Source: CAZXVU01 sp964644465 (lineage in GTDB: Bacteria; Chlamydiota; Chlamydiia; Chlamydiales; SM23-39). From it: a stretch of DNA of 35,711 nt. The stretch spans positions 1-35,711 of the forward strand of contig CAZXVU010000008.1 in assembly GCA_964644465.1 (NCBI GenBank), read 5' to 3'. Shown one piece after another: positions 23,118 through 31,413 of the stretch. Under the pieces are notes generated by a model. The model had not been told where the DNA came from. It saw nothing but the letters and a program-made list of their open reading frames with translations, and made no database searches. Position 1 is the first letter of the stretch; each line of letters starts with the position of its first letter. The position numbers and the translations under genes were made by a program.

Positions 23118-23600
23118 CTATTTTGAGAGTTTTTTTCGAATTATAGATTCGATTTCTTGTGGGACAAAATCGTGAAGAGGGCCATTGAAGTGAGCAATCT
23201 CTCGAATGAGAGAAGAGCTAATTTGGGTATGTCTTTCATCAGCCATCAAGAAAAGAGTCTCGATGCCGCTAAGTCTCCGATTTGCGAGCGCCATTTGGAA
23301 TTCATATTCAAAATCTGAGAAGGCGCGCAATCCGCGGATGAGAAAATTTGCTTTTTTTTCCTTTGCGAAATCAACAATAAGGCCATGAAAAGCCACGATT
23401 TCAACTTGTGGAAGGGATCGGGTAATCGTGCGAAGCATCTCTATTTTTTCTTGCTCTGTAAAGGGAGATTCATTGTGCTTATCCGGTTTATGAGCAACAG
23501 CGACAATAAGACGGTCGCAAATGTGGCATGCTCTCTGGATGATATCGAGATGTCCTTTAGAAGGAGGCCCGAAAGTACCTGGAAAGAGTCCGATCTTCAT
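23118..23600 (-). CDS. coaD: Phosphopantetheine adenylyltransferase
   Basis: CoaD joins 4'-phosphopantetheine and ATP to dephospho-CoA, the fourth step of coenzyme A synthesis. The 160 residues are standard. The N-terminal GTFGPPSKGHLDII holds the T/HxGH-type nucleotidyltransferase motif (GH at about 16-17); the Asp common in GSFDP is Gly here. NFLIRGLRAFSDFEYEFQMA (about 85-104) and the late QISSSLIREIA are family signatures with the Arg and Ser residues that bind ATP. It is the last gene of a four-gene operon and overlaps rsmD by ATGA. The rsmD-coaD pair is widely conserved in bacteria. Confidence 0.95.
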   Translation of the reverse strand: MKIGLFPGTFGPPSKGHLDIIQRACHICDRLIVAVAHKPDKHNESPFTEQEKIEMLRTITRSLPQVEIVAFHGLIVDFAKEKKANFLIRGLRAFSDFEYEFQMALANRRLSGIETLFLMADERHTQISSSLIREIAHFNGPLHDFVPQEIESIIRKKLSK

Positions 23601-24169
23601 GATCCTTTATTACCTGAAAAACGGTATTGATGTAAAAGGGCGATTCCAAAACGGCGGCTATCTTTAAGTTGTATACTGGAAGATTCATAGGGGGGATTTT
23701 GCCCTTTCTGAGAGTATCGCTCTTCAAGGAAGATGATGGCTCCCGGAGCAAGAATTGGAGGGAGAGAATCAAAAAGGGCATTGGTAGAAGTATCATAAGG
23801 TGGATCGATATAAACGATATCGAAAAGGCTGGACTGCTTTGTCAGGATTTGGAGAGCCTTTTCTGCCTTGAGCGGCAAGATTTGAATCTGTTCACTTGTT
23901 TTAAGTTCTTCGATGTTTTGTTTAATGCAAGAGAGAGCCATCCGATTTGATTCCACTAGCGTTGCGTGCGAAGCCCCCCGGCTTATAGCCTCAAGGCCCA
24001 TCGCTCCGCTTCCGGCAAAAAGATCGAGAAAACGGGCTTCATCGATAGAGTTTTGGCAAATATTAAAAACAGCTTCTCTCAACATGCCTTGAGTAGGACG
24101 AGTCGATGGTCCTTTTGGTGTTTTAAGAATACGGCCTTTAAATTTGCCGCCGATGATTCGAAGGGTCAT
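23597..24169 (-). CDS. rsmD: 16S rRNA (guanine-966 N2) methyltransferase
   Basis: RsmD methylates G966 of 16S rRNA in the 30S subunit, using S-adenosylmethionine. The 190-residue protein begins MTLRIIGGKFKGRILKTPKG and RPTQGMLREAVFNI, which are typical of the family. The SAM-binding motif is FLDLFAGSGAMGLEAISRGA (about 42-61), a following acidic residue lies in ATLVESNRMAL, and the catalytic DPPY motif is in IVYIDPPYDT. All expected motifs are intact. The gene overlaps both neighbours by four bases, so it is translationally coupled on each side. Confidence 0.95.
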   Translation of the reverse strand: MTLRIIGGKFKGRILKTPKGPSTRPTQGMLREAVFNICQNSIDEARFLDLFAGSGAMGLEAISRGASHATLVESNRMALSCIKQNIEELKTSEQIQILPLKAEKALQILTKQSSLFDIVYIDPPYDTSTNALFDSLPPILAPGAIIFLEERYSQKGQNPPYESSSIQLKDSRRFGIALLHQYRFSGNKGS

Positions 24170-25890
24170 TGGAATGCTGGCTGAAAGTCATAAGGTTCTA
24201 AGAGGGTCTTAGCTTCAGCTAGGAGATCGGGATTTTCACTCATCAGATAATGATCGTAAATCGTGTAGGCTTTCTGGAGTGCCCACTCAGCTCTTAGAGA
24301 CTGATTTCCCTTTTTAGCATTTAAGAATGAAATCGTTTTTTTGATATTGAACCATCCATCTTTTAGACGTCCTTGGACAAATAGAATAAAATCATCAAGA
24401 GTGTCTACATGTCCCAAAATGACATATGGCTGATCGAGATAAAGATGGGGCATTTGGGAAGATTTTGGAAAAACTTGGATCTTTGTCTTTGGAGATCGGC
24501 TGATTGCGCTGCAATGGAGATTTTTGGCTACGGGAGTACTGATCGTTTTGACTAACTTTAACAATTTTCGTTTAATTCCTCTTTTCGCAGGAGAAGAAGA
24601 GAGCTTGCCTTTATTGAAAACGCAAGCGGCATCCAAGGTTCCCATATGTGCATCGCTTCCCATACTGATCGCAAAAAGAGCCACCTTTCCTTGATTGTAT
24701 TGAGTCCATTCCGAGAGCAGAGATCTTTGCTCGTTTTTCTTCACAAGGCTTTCTCCATCCGTTAAGAGGATTGCCGTGTGGATTTCATCATCTTTAACAG
24801 ATCCTGGGACAGTCAGAAAGAGAGGGCGATAGAGGTTGGCTTGTGAAAAAAAGCTTCCCAGGGTGATTTTATTGAGGAATTCTTCAGCCGCCGCTAGCGA
24901 TTTTATATTGTAGGGAAGAGGTGCTGGAGATAGTTTTTCCAGTTTGCTGTCAAAAACAATGATATTGAAAGTATCGTCGGGATAAAGCTCATCGAGAACT
25001 TTGTAGACGGCATTTTTTGTTGCGTGCAAGCGATCGTTTTGAATCGAATTGGATCGGTTGATCAAAAAAGTATAATTTTGCCGGATTTTAGCAAGTTTGA
25101 GATCGGGACGTGGGATGAGGGTGAGGGCAAAAATATATCCCTTTTCTTCTTCAGGCAAAAAGACGAGCTCAGCATCAAACGCATCGGAGTATGAAGAGGT
25201 TTCTAATTCCGCAAGAGTAGGAAGTTTGGGGAGATTGGATGGCAGAGAAGGAATAGGGGCTTTTACAGTCGAGGATTGATCCGTCAGCGTGGCAGAATTT
25301 AATAGAGGTTCTGCGTAAGTAATATTAGGTGCAGGGGCTTCCTTAGGAGCTGGAGGGGTTGTGTGGGCTAGAGCAAAAGAGGGGTTTGTTAAAACCGGAG
25401 GTGGAGGCAGCACTGGGCTCAGTGTGGGGTGGCTTGGCGTTGGAATTAACAAGTCTTTAGGCAAATGTTCGAAAAGATTGAAAGGCTCCTCAGGAAAAGC
25501 AAAACTACGATTTAGGAGAGGATTGAAAGATAGCAGCTCTGATTCTGGAAAAGGAAGAGGAGAATTGTAGCTAAGCATTTCTAGGATGGGAGTTTCCTCC
25601 ACAGAAGGAATCGGAGTGGGAAGGTTAAATTGTTGAAGTCGTTCCGATTTTGGTGATGCAATACCATCGGAAAATTCGCTGGAACTCGCCTCAAAAGATT
25701 CTTTGAGGATTTGATCTCTATCTTTTTTTTCTATGAGGCTCAACCAAGGCGCGTTGATCCCGGCTGTTTGAATTTTTTGCGTAGAAGAAAACCAAAGAGA
25801 ATGGCGTTGGATGAAGGCCACAGCGCCTATGTGCGCGACTATGGACGCTGCAATACAAATCGAAAGTATTTTTCTATGCTTTTGCGTCAA
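24166..25890 (-). CDS. TonB-like proline-rich protein with a degenerate VWA domain
   Basis: The 574 residues begin with a membrane anchor (about 9-27, ICIAASIVAHIGAVAFIQ) like that of TonB or energy transducers. A Pro- and Leu-rich linker follows (about 90-225). The domain at about 255-450 reads as von Willebrand factor A: NYTFLINRSNSIQNDRLHAT, DDTFNIIVFDSKLEKL and HTAILLTDGES. The metal site is altered: the first DxSxS is Asn278-x-Ser-x-Ser, and the Thr of the usual GGTNLY is Ala (SQANLY). The Asp of LLTDGES remains. So it may bind protein ligands without the standard metal. The C-terminal ~110 residues are helical. It overlaps the TPR gene by 17 bases and rsmD by four. Bat-type VWA/TPR pairs in other phyla are the nearest analogy. 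Confidence 0.75.
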   Translation of the reverse strand: MTQKHRKILSICIAASIVAHIGAVAFIQRHSLWFSSTQKIQTAGINAPWLSLIEKKDRDQILKESFEASSSEFSDGIASPKSERLQQFNLPTPIPSVEETPILEMLSYNSPLPFPESELLSFNPLLNRSFAFPEEPFNLFEHLPKDLLIPTPSHPTLSPVLPPPPVLTNPSFALAHTTPPAPKEAPAPNITYAEPLLNSATLTDQSSTVKAPIPSLPSNLPKLPTLAELETSSYSDAFDAELVFLPEEEKGYIFALTLIPRPDLKLAKIRQNYTFLINRSNSIQNDRLHATKNAVYKVLDELYPDDTFNIIVFDSKLEKLSPAPLPYNIKSLAAAEEFLNKITLGSFFSQANLYRPLFLTVPGSVKDDEIHTAILLTDGESLVKKNEQRSLLSEWTQYNQGKVALFAISMGSDAHMGTLDAACVFNKGKLSSSPAKRGIKRKLLKLVKTISTPVAKNLHCSAISRSPKTKIQVFPKSSQMPHLYLDQPYVILGHVDTLDDFILFVQGRLKDGWFNIKKTISFLNAKKGNQSLRAEWALQKAYTIYDHYLMSENPDLLAEAKTLLEPYDFQPAFQ

Positions 25891-28606
25891 GGTTTGACCT
25901 TAATTGCTGCCGGGCTCTGCCTACAAGTGAAGGATGAGCCTGCTCTTCTACAATTTTAAGCAAAAGGTCTTTTGCTTTTGCTTGCAACTCTTTTTGCTGT
26001 TTAGGGTCTTTAGCCTGCTCTGCTTTTAAGACAAGGATCTCGGCATCGATCAGCTGCATGTATCCATTATAAATACGATCTTTTCTAGGAAGTTTGGATC
26101 GGGCTTCATGGTAATCTTTTGAGAGAAGATCCTCTTTTTGTTCAAAATCGTCTTTTGTTTTCGTTAAGAGTAAGAGTTTCTTCTGAATGGATTTCGAGGA
26201 ATTTTCCAGTTTCGTTTGGAGTTCGATATAATCCAGAGCCGCTTCCAAATGCAATGGCTCATTGATCAATGTCCTTTGGATGATGAGATTTTTGAGCTGA
26301 GCGATTACTTTTGCAAAATCGGGATGGCCTTGCCCTAGTTTTTTTCGAAATAGATCCCCGAGTTTAAGACGGGCGCTTTGCAAACTTGCAGAAGCGGCAA
26401 CTGCATTTTTAATCGTTGGAGTCGATGAGAGGATAGCTTCAAAAATTTGCGATGCATTTTCTTCTTTTCCAGTCTTTACATACCCTTCTGCTAATTGGAG
26501 CAAAGCTTGCTTTTCACAGCTCCAATCGAGATCGGGCAAAGATTGGTATTGAGCGGTCAAATTTTCGAGGAGTTTTATTTGTTCGTCTATGCGGCCTAGA
26601 AGAGAGTAGAGCTTTGCCAGTTTGCATATAGAAGGCTCAATATAGAGAGTCTCATTGCTGAAATGCAGATCAGTATTCTTTAAAAAGCGCTCAAAGATGG
26701 AAATGGTTCGTTGGGCTAGAGGCAAAGAGGAAATTGCATCATTCTCAATCTCTTCTTGAAGTTTGTTGTAATATTGATTCCCAAGCCAAACAAGATTTTC
26801 TGGTTGCAATTCCGCTTTTGCTTCAAAGGCGGCATAGAGATGGTCGGCGCCTTTTTCGAGGAGTTCCGGGTGCGTTTGGGATCGTTCTAGATAGGCATTG
26901 AAGAGCGCGGAGTGGATTTGGGCTCCTCCCAAGAGGGAAGCTTTCATAGAAAGGGCATCTTCAGCTGTCTGACAAAAGCTCTCTAGATCATTAAAGCCAT
27001 CGCGATAGCAGAGGGCGAGCAGAAGAGCCGAATTGGCTTCTTGGGAAAAAGAGGTTTTAGATTGCAGCATCGATTCTAAGATTTTTGTGGCTTCGTCAAA
27101 AGCTTGGAGTTCGAACTTTGTTTTCGCATAAAGAAATTGCCAGTCGCAGCGCTCAGATGCTGATAAAGTATTTTTTTGTTTCAACAAAGTCTCAATATCG
27201 AAAGCGAGCTGTTCTTTTAAACTTTCTTTCTCGCTCGCCATTTCGCTGGACGCAGAAACAAGGTATCTCCAAGCATATGGGGCGAGATCATGGGTAGGAA
27301 ACTGATTGACAAAGGCTCGAGCTGCGGAACGGCAAGATGCCCAGGACTTCGCTTGAAAATCTAGATGGGCAAGTTCGAAAAGGGCCTGCGCTTTTTGAGG
27401 AAATTGAGGGAAATTCGCAATCAATCCTTCAAGTTCGGAGTGGGCCTCTTGCATCTGCTGATTTTTTTTCAAGATCTGCACTCGTGAGAAAAGAGCTTTA
27501 GGTAATTCTTGATCGGCAGGATAGAGTTCTTTCAATTTATGAATTCCATCGTCGAGAGCAGCTAGATCTCCCGCTTGATAGGAAGATTCGAGAAGGCTCA
27601 AAATAGCAGGGCGCATGGTTTCGGAGGGCTCTGCATTTTGAAGATAGGTTTTAAGTTCTTGGGCCGCTTCCGAATATTTTTTCAAAGCAAGGTAGCTGCG
27701 ACCGAGAAATAGATGGGCCATTCCTTCCCGTTCCTGAGGCATTTGCTCGAGGAAGTCTTGTTTCGCTTGAACAAGCTCATCATGATGCCCAGATTCATAA
27801 GATAGGACCATGCGGTTGTATGCAGCTTCTTTGGCTCTTCTTTCTCCCATTTGAGCGATTTCAGAAAAGGATTTTATAGCGAGATCTTTGTCATATTCCG
27901 CTTGGATCAAAGCGGCTTGAAAAAGCATTTCTTCGCGGGAATTTGGGTCCGATTTGGCAAGGTCGATATATATTTGGGAGGCCTTTGGAAAATCTTTGAG
28001 AATGCAGCATAAATGGGCAAAAGCTTGTCCGACTTCTTGTGATAATTCGCTTTGAAAGAGCATTTCGAAATAAGGCTGGGCTCTATGGGCCAACTTTTGG
28101 AGCGTTTCAGGATCTTTTGTCGCATTCAAGCATTGGTGATAGAGGGCAATGGCAAGAAAATAGGATCCTTGAAGTTTATGACTCTCCTCTAACGGCTCTT
28201 TTTGATTTTGGAGGAAAGTTTCACATTCATCGGCCAAAGTTGCATACCACTGCATATGATATAGACATTGCATTCTGGATAAAAAAACCCGTTTCGAGAA
28301 TTCAGGCGCCGTTACTCGGGCGTAGAAATTCATCGAATTTTGGTAATTCTTCTCCCGCAAATAGAGGTCTCCAAGAGCGACGCAAAGCAAGTCTGAAAAG
28401 GAGCTTCCAGGAAATTGATCCAGAAATTCTTCCATCTGGTTTTTGGCAAGCTGAACTTCTCCTTCCTGCCAAAAATCTGCAATCCTTCGAAGAAAAAGGG
28501 CCTCTTCCTCGCTTTGGGCATTGGATGGCCAATCAGATTTTTGACCGATATTTTGAGCATTGCAGAGAAGCGGCACTATGAAAAATAGCAAAAAGCGAAT
28601 GCGCAT
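25874..28606 (-). CDS. Large exported TPR-repeat protein
   Basis: This 910-residue protein has a signal peptide (MRIRFLLFFIVPLLCNAQ, cleaved after about residue 17). GGTGG lies nine bases before the ATG. The rest is helical and built of TPR-like repeats: FSDLLCVALGDLYLREKNYQ (about 54-73), AHLFLGRSYLALKKYSEAAQ, ALFELAHLDFQAKSWASCRS and CKLAKLYSLLGRIDEQIKLL are clear examples. The C-terminal 100 residues are highly charged and coiled-coil-like. No enzyme motif is seen. It should lie in the periplasm and serve as a scaffold. It heads the operon with the VWA protein, so the two probably form a complex. The gene is divergent from the EamA-type transporter gene. Confidence 0.8.
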   Translation of the reverse strand: MRIRFLLFFIVPLLCNAQNIGQKSDWPSNAQSEEEALFLRRIADFWQEGEVQLAKNQMEEFLDQFPGSSFSDLLCVALGDLYLREKNYQNSMNFYARVTAPEFSKRVFLSRMQCLYHMQWYATLADECETFLQNQKEPLEESHKLQGSYFLAIALYHQCLNATKDPETLQKLAHRAQPYFEMLFQSELSQEVGQAFAHLCCILKDFPKASQIYIDLAKSDPNSREEMLFQAALIQAEYDKDLAIKSFSEIAQMGERRAKEAAYNRMVLSYESGHHDELVQAKQDFLEQMPQEREGMAHLFLGRSYLALKKYSEAAQELKTYLQNAEPSETMRPAILSLLESSYQAGDLAALDDGIHKLKELYPADQELPKALFSRVQILKKNQQMQEAHSELEGLIANFPQFPQKAQALFELAHLDFQAKSWASCRSAARAFVNQFPTHDLAPYAWRYLVSASSEMASEKESLKEQLAFDIETLLKQKNTLSASERCDWQFLYAKTKFELQAFDEATKILESMLQSKTSFSQEANSALLLALCYRDGFNDLESFCQTAEDALSMKASLLGGAQIHSALFNAYLERSQTHPELLEKGADHLYAAFEAKAELQPENLVWLGNQYYNKLQEEIENDAISSLPLAQRTISIFERFLKNTDLHFSNETLYIEPSICKLAKLYSLLGRIDEQIKLLENLTAQYQSLPDLDWSCEKQALLQLAEGYVKTGKEENASQIFEAILSSTPTIKNAVAASASLQSARLKLGDLFRKKLGQGHPDFAKVIAQLKNLIIQRTLINEPLHLEAALDYIELQTKLENSSKSIQKKLLLLTKTKDDFEQKEDLLSKDYHEARSKLPRKDRIYNGYMQLIDAEILVLKAEQAKDPKQQKELQAKAKDLLLKIVEEQAHPSLVGRARQQLRSNLDAKA

Positions 28607-28702
28607 ATGCAGGGTCCACCAATCGTGTAGGGTTGATTATACGAGGAGACGAATAATTTGCCCATCATGTATCATGCATTTCCTATAAAAGGAAATTTTC
28701 AT

Positions 28703-29635
28703 ATGGCAATCCTTTTGGTTTTTATCGCAGCTTCGTTCGTGGCTCTTTCCAACTTTTTCATGCGTAAAAGCGTGGATTCGGGAGGAACGACCAAAGGTTT
28801 TCTCGTATTTCAAATGGCGGTTGCTTTTTTCATCGCCATTTTGATCAATCCTGTGCGCACTGGGAATTATTCGATCAATTTCCCTATTGCAAGTTTAGGA
28901 ATTGCCGCGGGATTGATTTTCGCTCTCATGATTTATTCATTGGGACGGGCTGTGGAAAAAGGGCCTCCAGGGATCACTTTTTCTATATTAAATGCTGCCA
29001 CGGTCATGCCCGGTCTTTTTATGGCTCTTCTTTTTGGAGCTGCGCATGGTTTTGTTTATACTGGCTGGCATGGAATTGGCTCTATTCTGGTTTTAGCAGG
29101 GCTTTTTTGGGCTGGCAAAGGCCTCGATGGAATGCAGGAGAAAAAATCTTGGATCCTTTTTTCAGGAGCGATGTTTTCTTTCCATATTTTATTGCTTTGC
29201 CTTTTTCAATGGCGGGCTCTTCTTTTGAATTTGCCCCATCCTGAAGAGCTGGCTTCGTTTTTTGATGCCGAGAAGATCAAGAGCGAATGGTTTATGCCCT
29301 TCATGTACCTCGTTTCTGCAATCGTTCAGCTCGGAATCTACCTCCGTTTTGAAAAAAGAAGGCCGAAGTCTAAAGAAATTATTTATGGAGTGTGTGGAGG
29401 GGTTGCCAATAGCCTATGCACATTCTTCTTGATTTGGTCTACTGAAGCAGCCTCACCTATAGAGAATGCTGTCATCTTCCCTGTTTTTTCTGTAGCTGGG
29501 ATTGTTTTGTCCAATATATGGGGACAAAAGCTCTATCAGGAACAGGTCAATTGGAAGGCTTGCCAAGTTTGCGCTTTCGGTTTGATTGTTGGAACCGTTG
29601 ATTGGAAGGCGGTTGCGGCAGCCATCGGCTTCTAA
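28703..29635 (+). CDS. EamA/DMT-like membrane transporter
   Basis: I start this at ATG 28703: AAAAGGA (28687-28693) lies nine bases upstream, and the protein then begins MAILLVFIAASFVALSNFFM as DMT-family proteins do. A TTG (28658) and ATG (28667) upstream would add a polar leader. The 310 residues make about ten hydrophobic segments in two halves, with a polar loop of about 30 residues between the halves (around residues 183-210). SNFFMRKSVDSGG, LIFALMIYSLGRAVEKGPPG and SNIWGQKLYQEQVNWKACQV near the end resemble EamA-repeat features. The substrate is not predictable. It stands alone, 60 bases before the carbonic anhydrase gene in the same direction. Confidence 0.65.
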   Translation: MAILLVFIAASFVALSNFFMRKSVDSGGTTKGFLVFQMAVAFFIAILINPVRTGNYSINFPIASLGIAAGLIFALMIYSLGRAVEKGPPGITFSILNAATVMPGLFMALLFGAAHGFVYTGWHGIGSILVLAGLFWAGKGLDGMQEKKSWILFSGAMFSFHILLLCLFQWRALLLNLPHPEELASFFDAEKIKSEWFMPFMYLVSAIVQLGIYLRFEKRRPKSKEIIYGVCGGVANSLCTFFLIWSTEAASPIENAVIFPVFSVAGIVLSNIWGQKLYQEQVNWKACQVCAFGLIVGTVDWKAVAAAIGF

Positions 29636-29698
29636 AAAATTTTTTTCTATACTGATAAATTTTCATTCATATAGATAGAAAATCAAGAGAGGACGATG

Positions 29699-30304
29699 AT
29701 GAGTAGATATTTTTTGCTAGGAGCTTTGTTTTTCACCGTGACAACATTTGCAATGTCTCCTGAGGCAGCGTTAAAGCGCCTTAAGGAAGGAAACAAGCGA
29801 TACGTCGGAGACCAACTAGAGCATCCTGACCGGTCCCCCTTAAGAAGGGAAGAAGTGAAAGCGGGTCAAAATCCTTTTGCAACCATCGTCGGCTGTTCCG
29901 ATTCTCGGGTTTCTCCAGAAATCATTTTCGACCAAGGCCTGGGAGATCTTTTCATAGTAAGGGTTGCGGGCAATGTAATAGGGCCCGTAGAACGGGATAG
30001 CATAGACTATTCGGCTCGCTATCTAGGATCCTCGCTTGTCCTTGTAATGGGGCATGAGTCTTGCGGAGCAGTGACAGCGGTCTTCCAAGGCAAAACGGCT
30101 GATATCGAGGAAGTCGCGGCTTTGATCGAGCCCGCCATCAAAGACGCAAAAAATGTAGATGAAGCCATCAAAGACAATATTCGCTGGATGGTCAACTATT
30201 TAAAAAATACCGACTACATCCAGAAGTTAATATCTCAGAAAAAAATCGATGTGATCGGCGCCTATTATCATCTAGGATCAGGCAAAGTCGAAATCCTCAA
30301 ATAA
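29699..30304 (+). CDS. Exported beta-class carbonic anhydrase
   Basis: The enzyme interconverts carbon dioxide and bicarbonate. The second of two tandem ATGs (29699) has GAGG at a good six-base spacing; the first (29696) would be at three. The 201 residues begin with a signal peptide (MSRYFLLGALFFTVTTFAM, mature from about residue 19), so it is periplasmic. Zinc ligands and active-site residues are in GCSDSRV (Cys66, Asp68, Arg70) and GHESCGAV (His119, Cys122). VRVAGNVIGP and NIRWMVNYL are also family-like. It ends about 80 bases before the PRPP synthetase gene, which also has a leader peptide. In the periplasm it could feed bicarbonate to transporters or balance pH; that is inference. Confidence 0.93.
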   Translation: MSRYFLLGALFFTVTTFAMSPEAALKRLKEGNKRYVGDQLEHPDRSPLRREEVKAGQNPFATIVGCSDSRVSPEIIFDQGLGDLFIVRVAGNVIGPVERDSIDYSARYLGSSLVLVMGHESCGAVTAVFQGKTADIEEVAALIEPAIKDAKNVDEAIKDNIRWMVNYLKNTDYIQKLISQKKIDVIGAYYHLGSGKVEILK

Positions 30305-30387
30305 TTTACTTTTCTCTGAATCCTTTCATTCAACTTTTTCCTTCGTTCGTCTAAGATGCTTGCTCTTTTCTCAAAAAAGGAAAAAGT

Positions 30388-31413
30388 ATGCGTAACTTTC
30401 TAGTTATTTTTCTCGTCAGTTTTTCTTCTGTTTTCGGGACCTGCGGACCAGATATTAAGTTATTTTGCGGAAGCGCCTGCCCAGAGTTGGCCCAAGCAGT
30501 AGCGGAACAATTGGGAATCGAAGTAAGCCCTGCGAAAATCGGACGGTTCAATGATGGCGAAATCCGGATCCAGATTTTAGAAAATATCCGTAATTGCGAT
30601 GTCTTTGTATTGCAATCGACGTGCATTAGTCCGAATTCGAGCGTCAATGACAACTTGATGGAACTTTTTCTATTGATTCGGGCTATGAAACGTTCTTCAG
30701 CAAAAAGCGTGACTGCGATTATTCCCTATTATGGATATGCAAGACAGGACCGGAAAACGACGGGTAGAGTTCCCATTTCTGCTTCGGATGTCGCCATGCT
30801 TTTAGAATTAGCGGGCGCTGATCATGTGATGGCGATAGATCTTCATTGCGGCCAAATTCAAGGATTTTTTCATGAAGCTCCTGTAGATAACCTTTATGCG
30901 TCGATCATTTTTGTACCTTATGTCGCTCGGTTGGGACTTTCTGATTTAGTCATTGTTTCTCCAGACGCAGGAGGAGTAGAAAGGGCAAAAATTTTTATTG
31001 AAGGCCTGCAAAATTTGGGAATTTCTTCCAAAATGGCTGTGTTTGTCAAACAAAGAGCTGAAGCTGGGGTCGTAGAATCGATGAATTTGGTGGGAAAAGT
31101 CCAGGGATGCGATGCGGTGATCGTCGATGACATTTGCGATACAGCAGGAACTTTGGTCCAGGCAGCAAAAGAATTGAAAGAACATGGCGCCCGACGTGTT
31201 TTTGCCTGTATTACCCATCCCCTTTTATCCGGACCTGCCTGTACAAGGATTGCAGGCTCCTGCTTGGAAGAGGTTGTGGTGACAGACACGATCCCCTTGC
31301 GATGCGAAGTGCCATCGAATATCAAGCAATTGACTGTGGCTCCTCTGTTAGCTCACGCTATCTTACGGATGACCAAGGGAGAATCTCTTTCGGATCTTTT
31401 TACGTATCAGTAA
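30388..31413 (+). CDS. prs: Ribose-phosphate pyrophosphokinase with N-terminal hydrophobic leader
   Basis: The enzyme makes PRPP from ribose 5-phosphate and ATP. The 341 residues are about 20 longer than usual. The catalytic part starts at DIKLFCGSACPELAQ (about residue 22) and has the family motifs IGRFNDGEIRIQI, YYGYARQDRKTTGRVPISAS, DLHCGQIQGFF, SPDAGGVERAK, the Lys of VFVKQRAEAG, and the PRPP loop VDDICDTAGTL. All look active. The extra MRNFLVIFLVSFSSVFGTCG looks like a Sec signal peptide. No other ATG, GTG or TTG occurs in the frame before LFCGSACPE, so the leader must be translated. AAAGGAAAAAG precedes the ATG. Its 3' end overlaps the convergent MFS gene by 51 bases. Export of a PRPP synthetase would be unusual, as its substrates are cytoplasmic. 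Confidence 0.9.
   Translation: MRNFLVIFLVSFSSVFGTCGPDIKLFCGSACPELAQAVAEQLGIEVSPAKIGRFNDGEIRIQILENIRNCDVFVLQSTCISPNSSVNDNLMELFLLIRAMKRSSAKSVTAIIPYYGYARQDRKTTGRVPISASDVAMLLELAGADHVMAIDLHCGQIQGFFHEAPVDNLYASIIFVPYVARLGLSDLVIVSPDAGGVERAKIFIEGLQNLGISSKMAVFVKQRAEAGVVESMNLVGKVQGCDAVIVDDICDTAGTLVQAAKELKEHGARRVFACITHPLLSGPACTRIAGSCLEEVVVTDTIPLRCEVPSNIKQLTVAPLLAHAILRMTKGESLSDLFTYQ

Noticed and set aside
23560..23600. Damaged CoaD active site (GTFGPP instead of GSFDP)
   Set aside because: The Thr/Ser and the GH pair are kept and the rest of the enzyme is normal, so this is more likely natural variation than loss of function.
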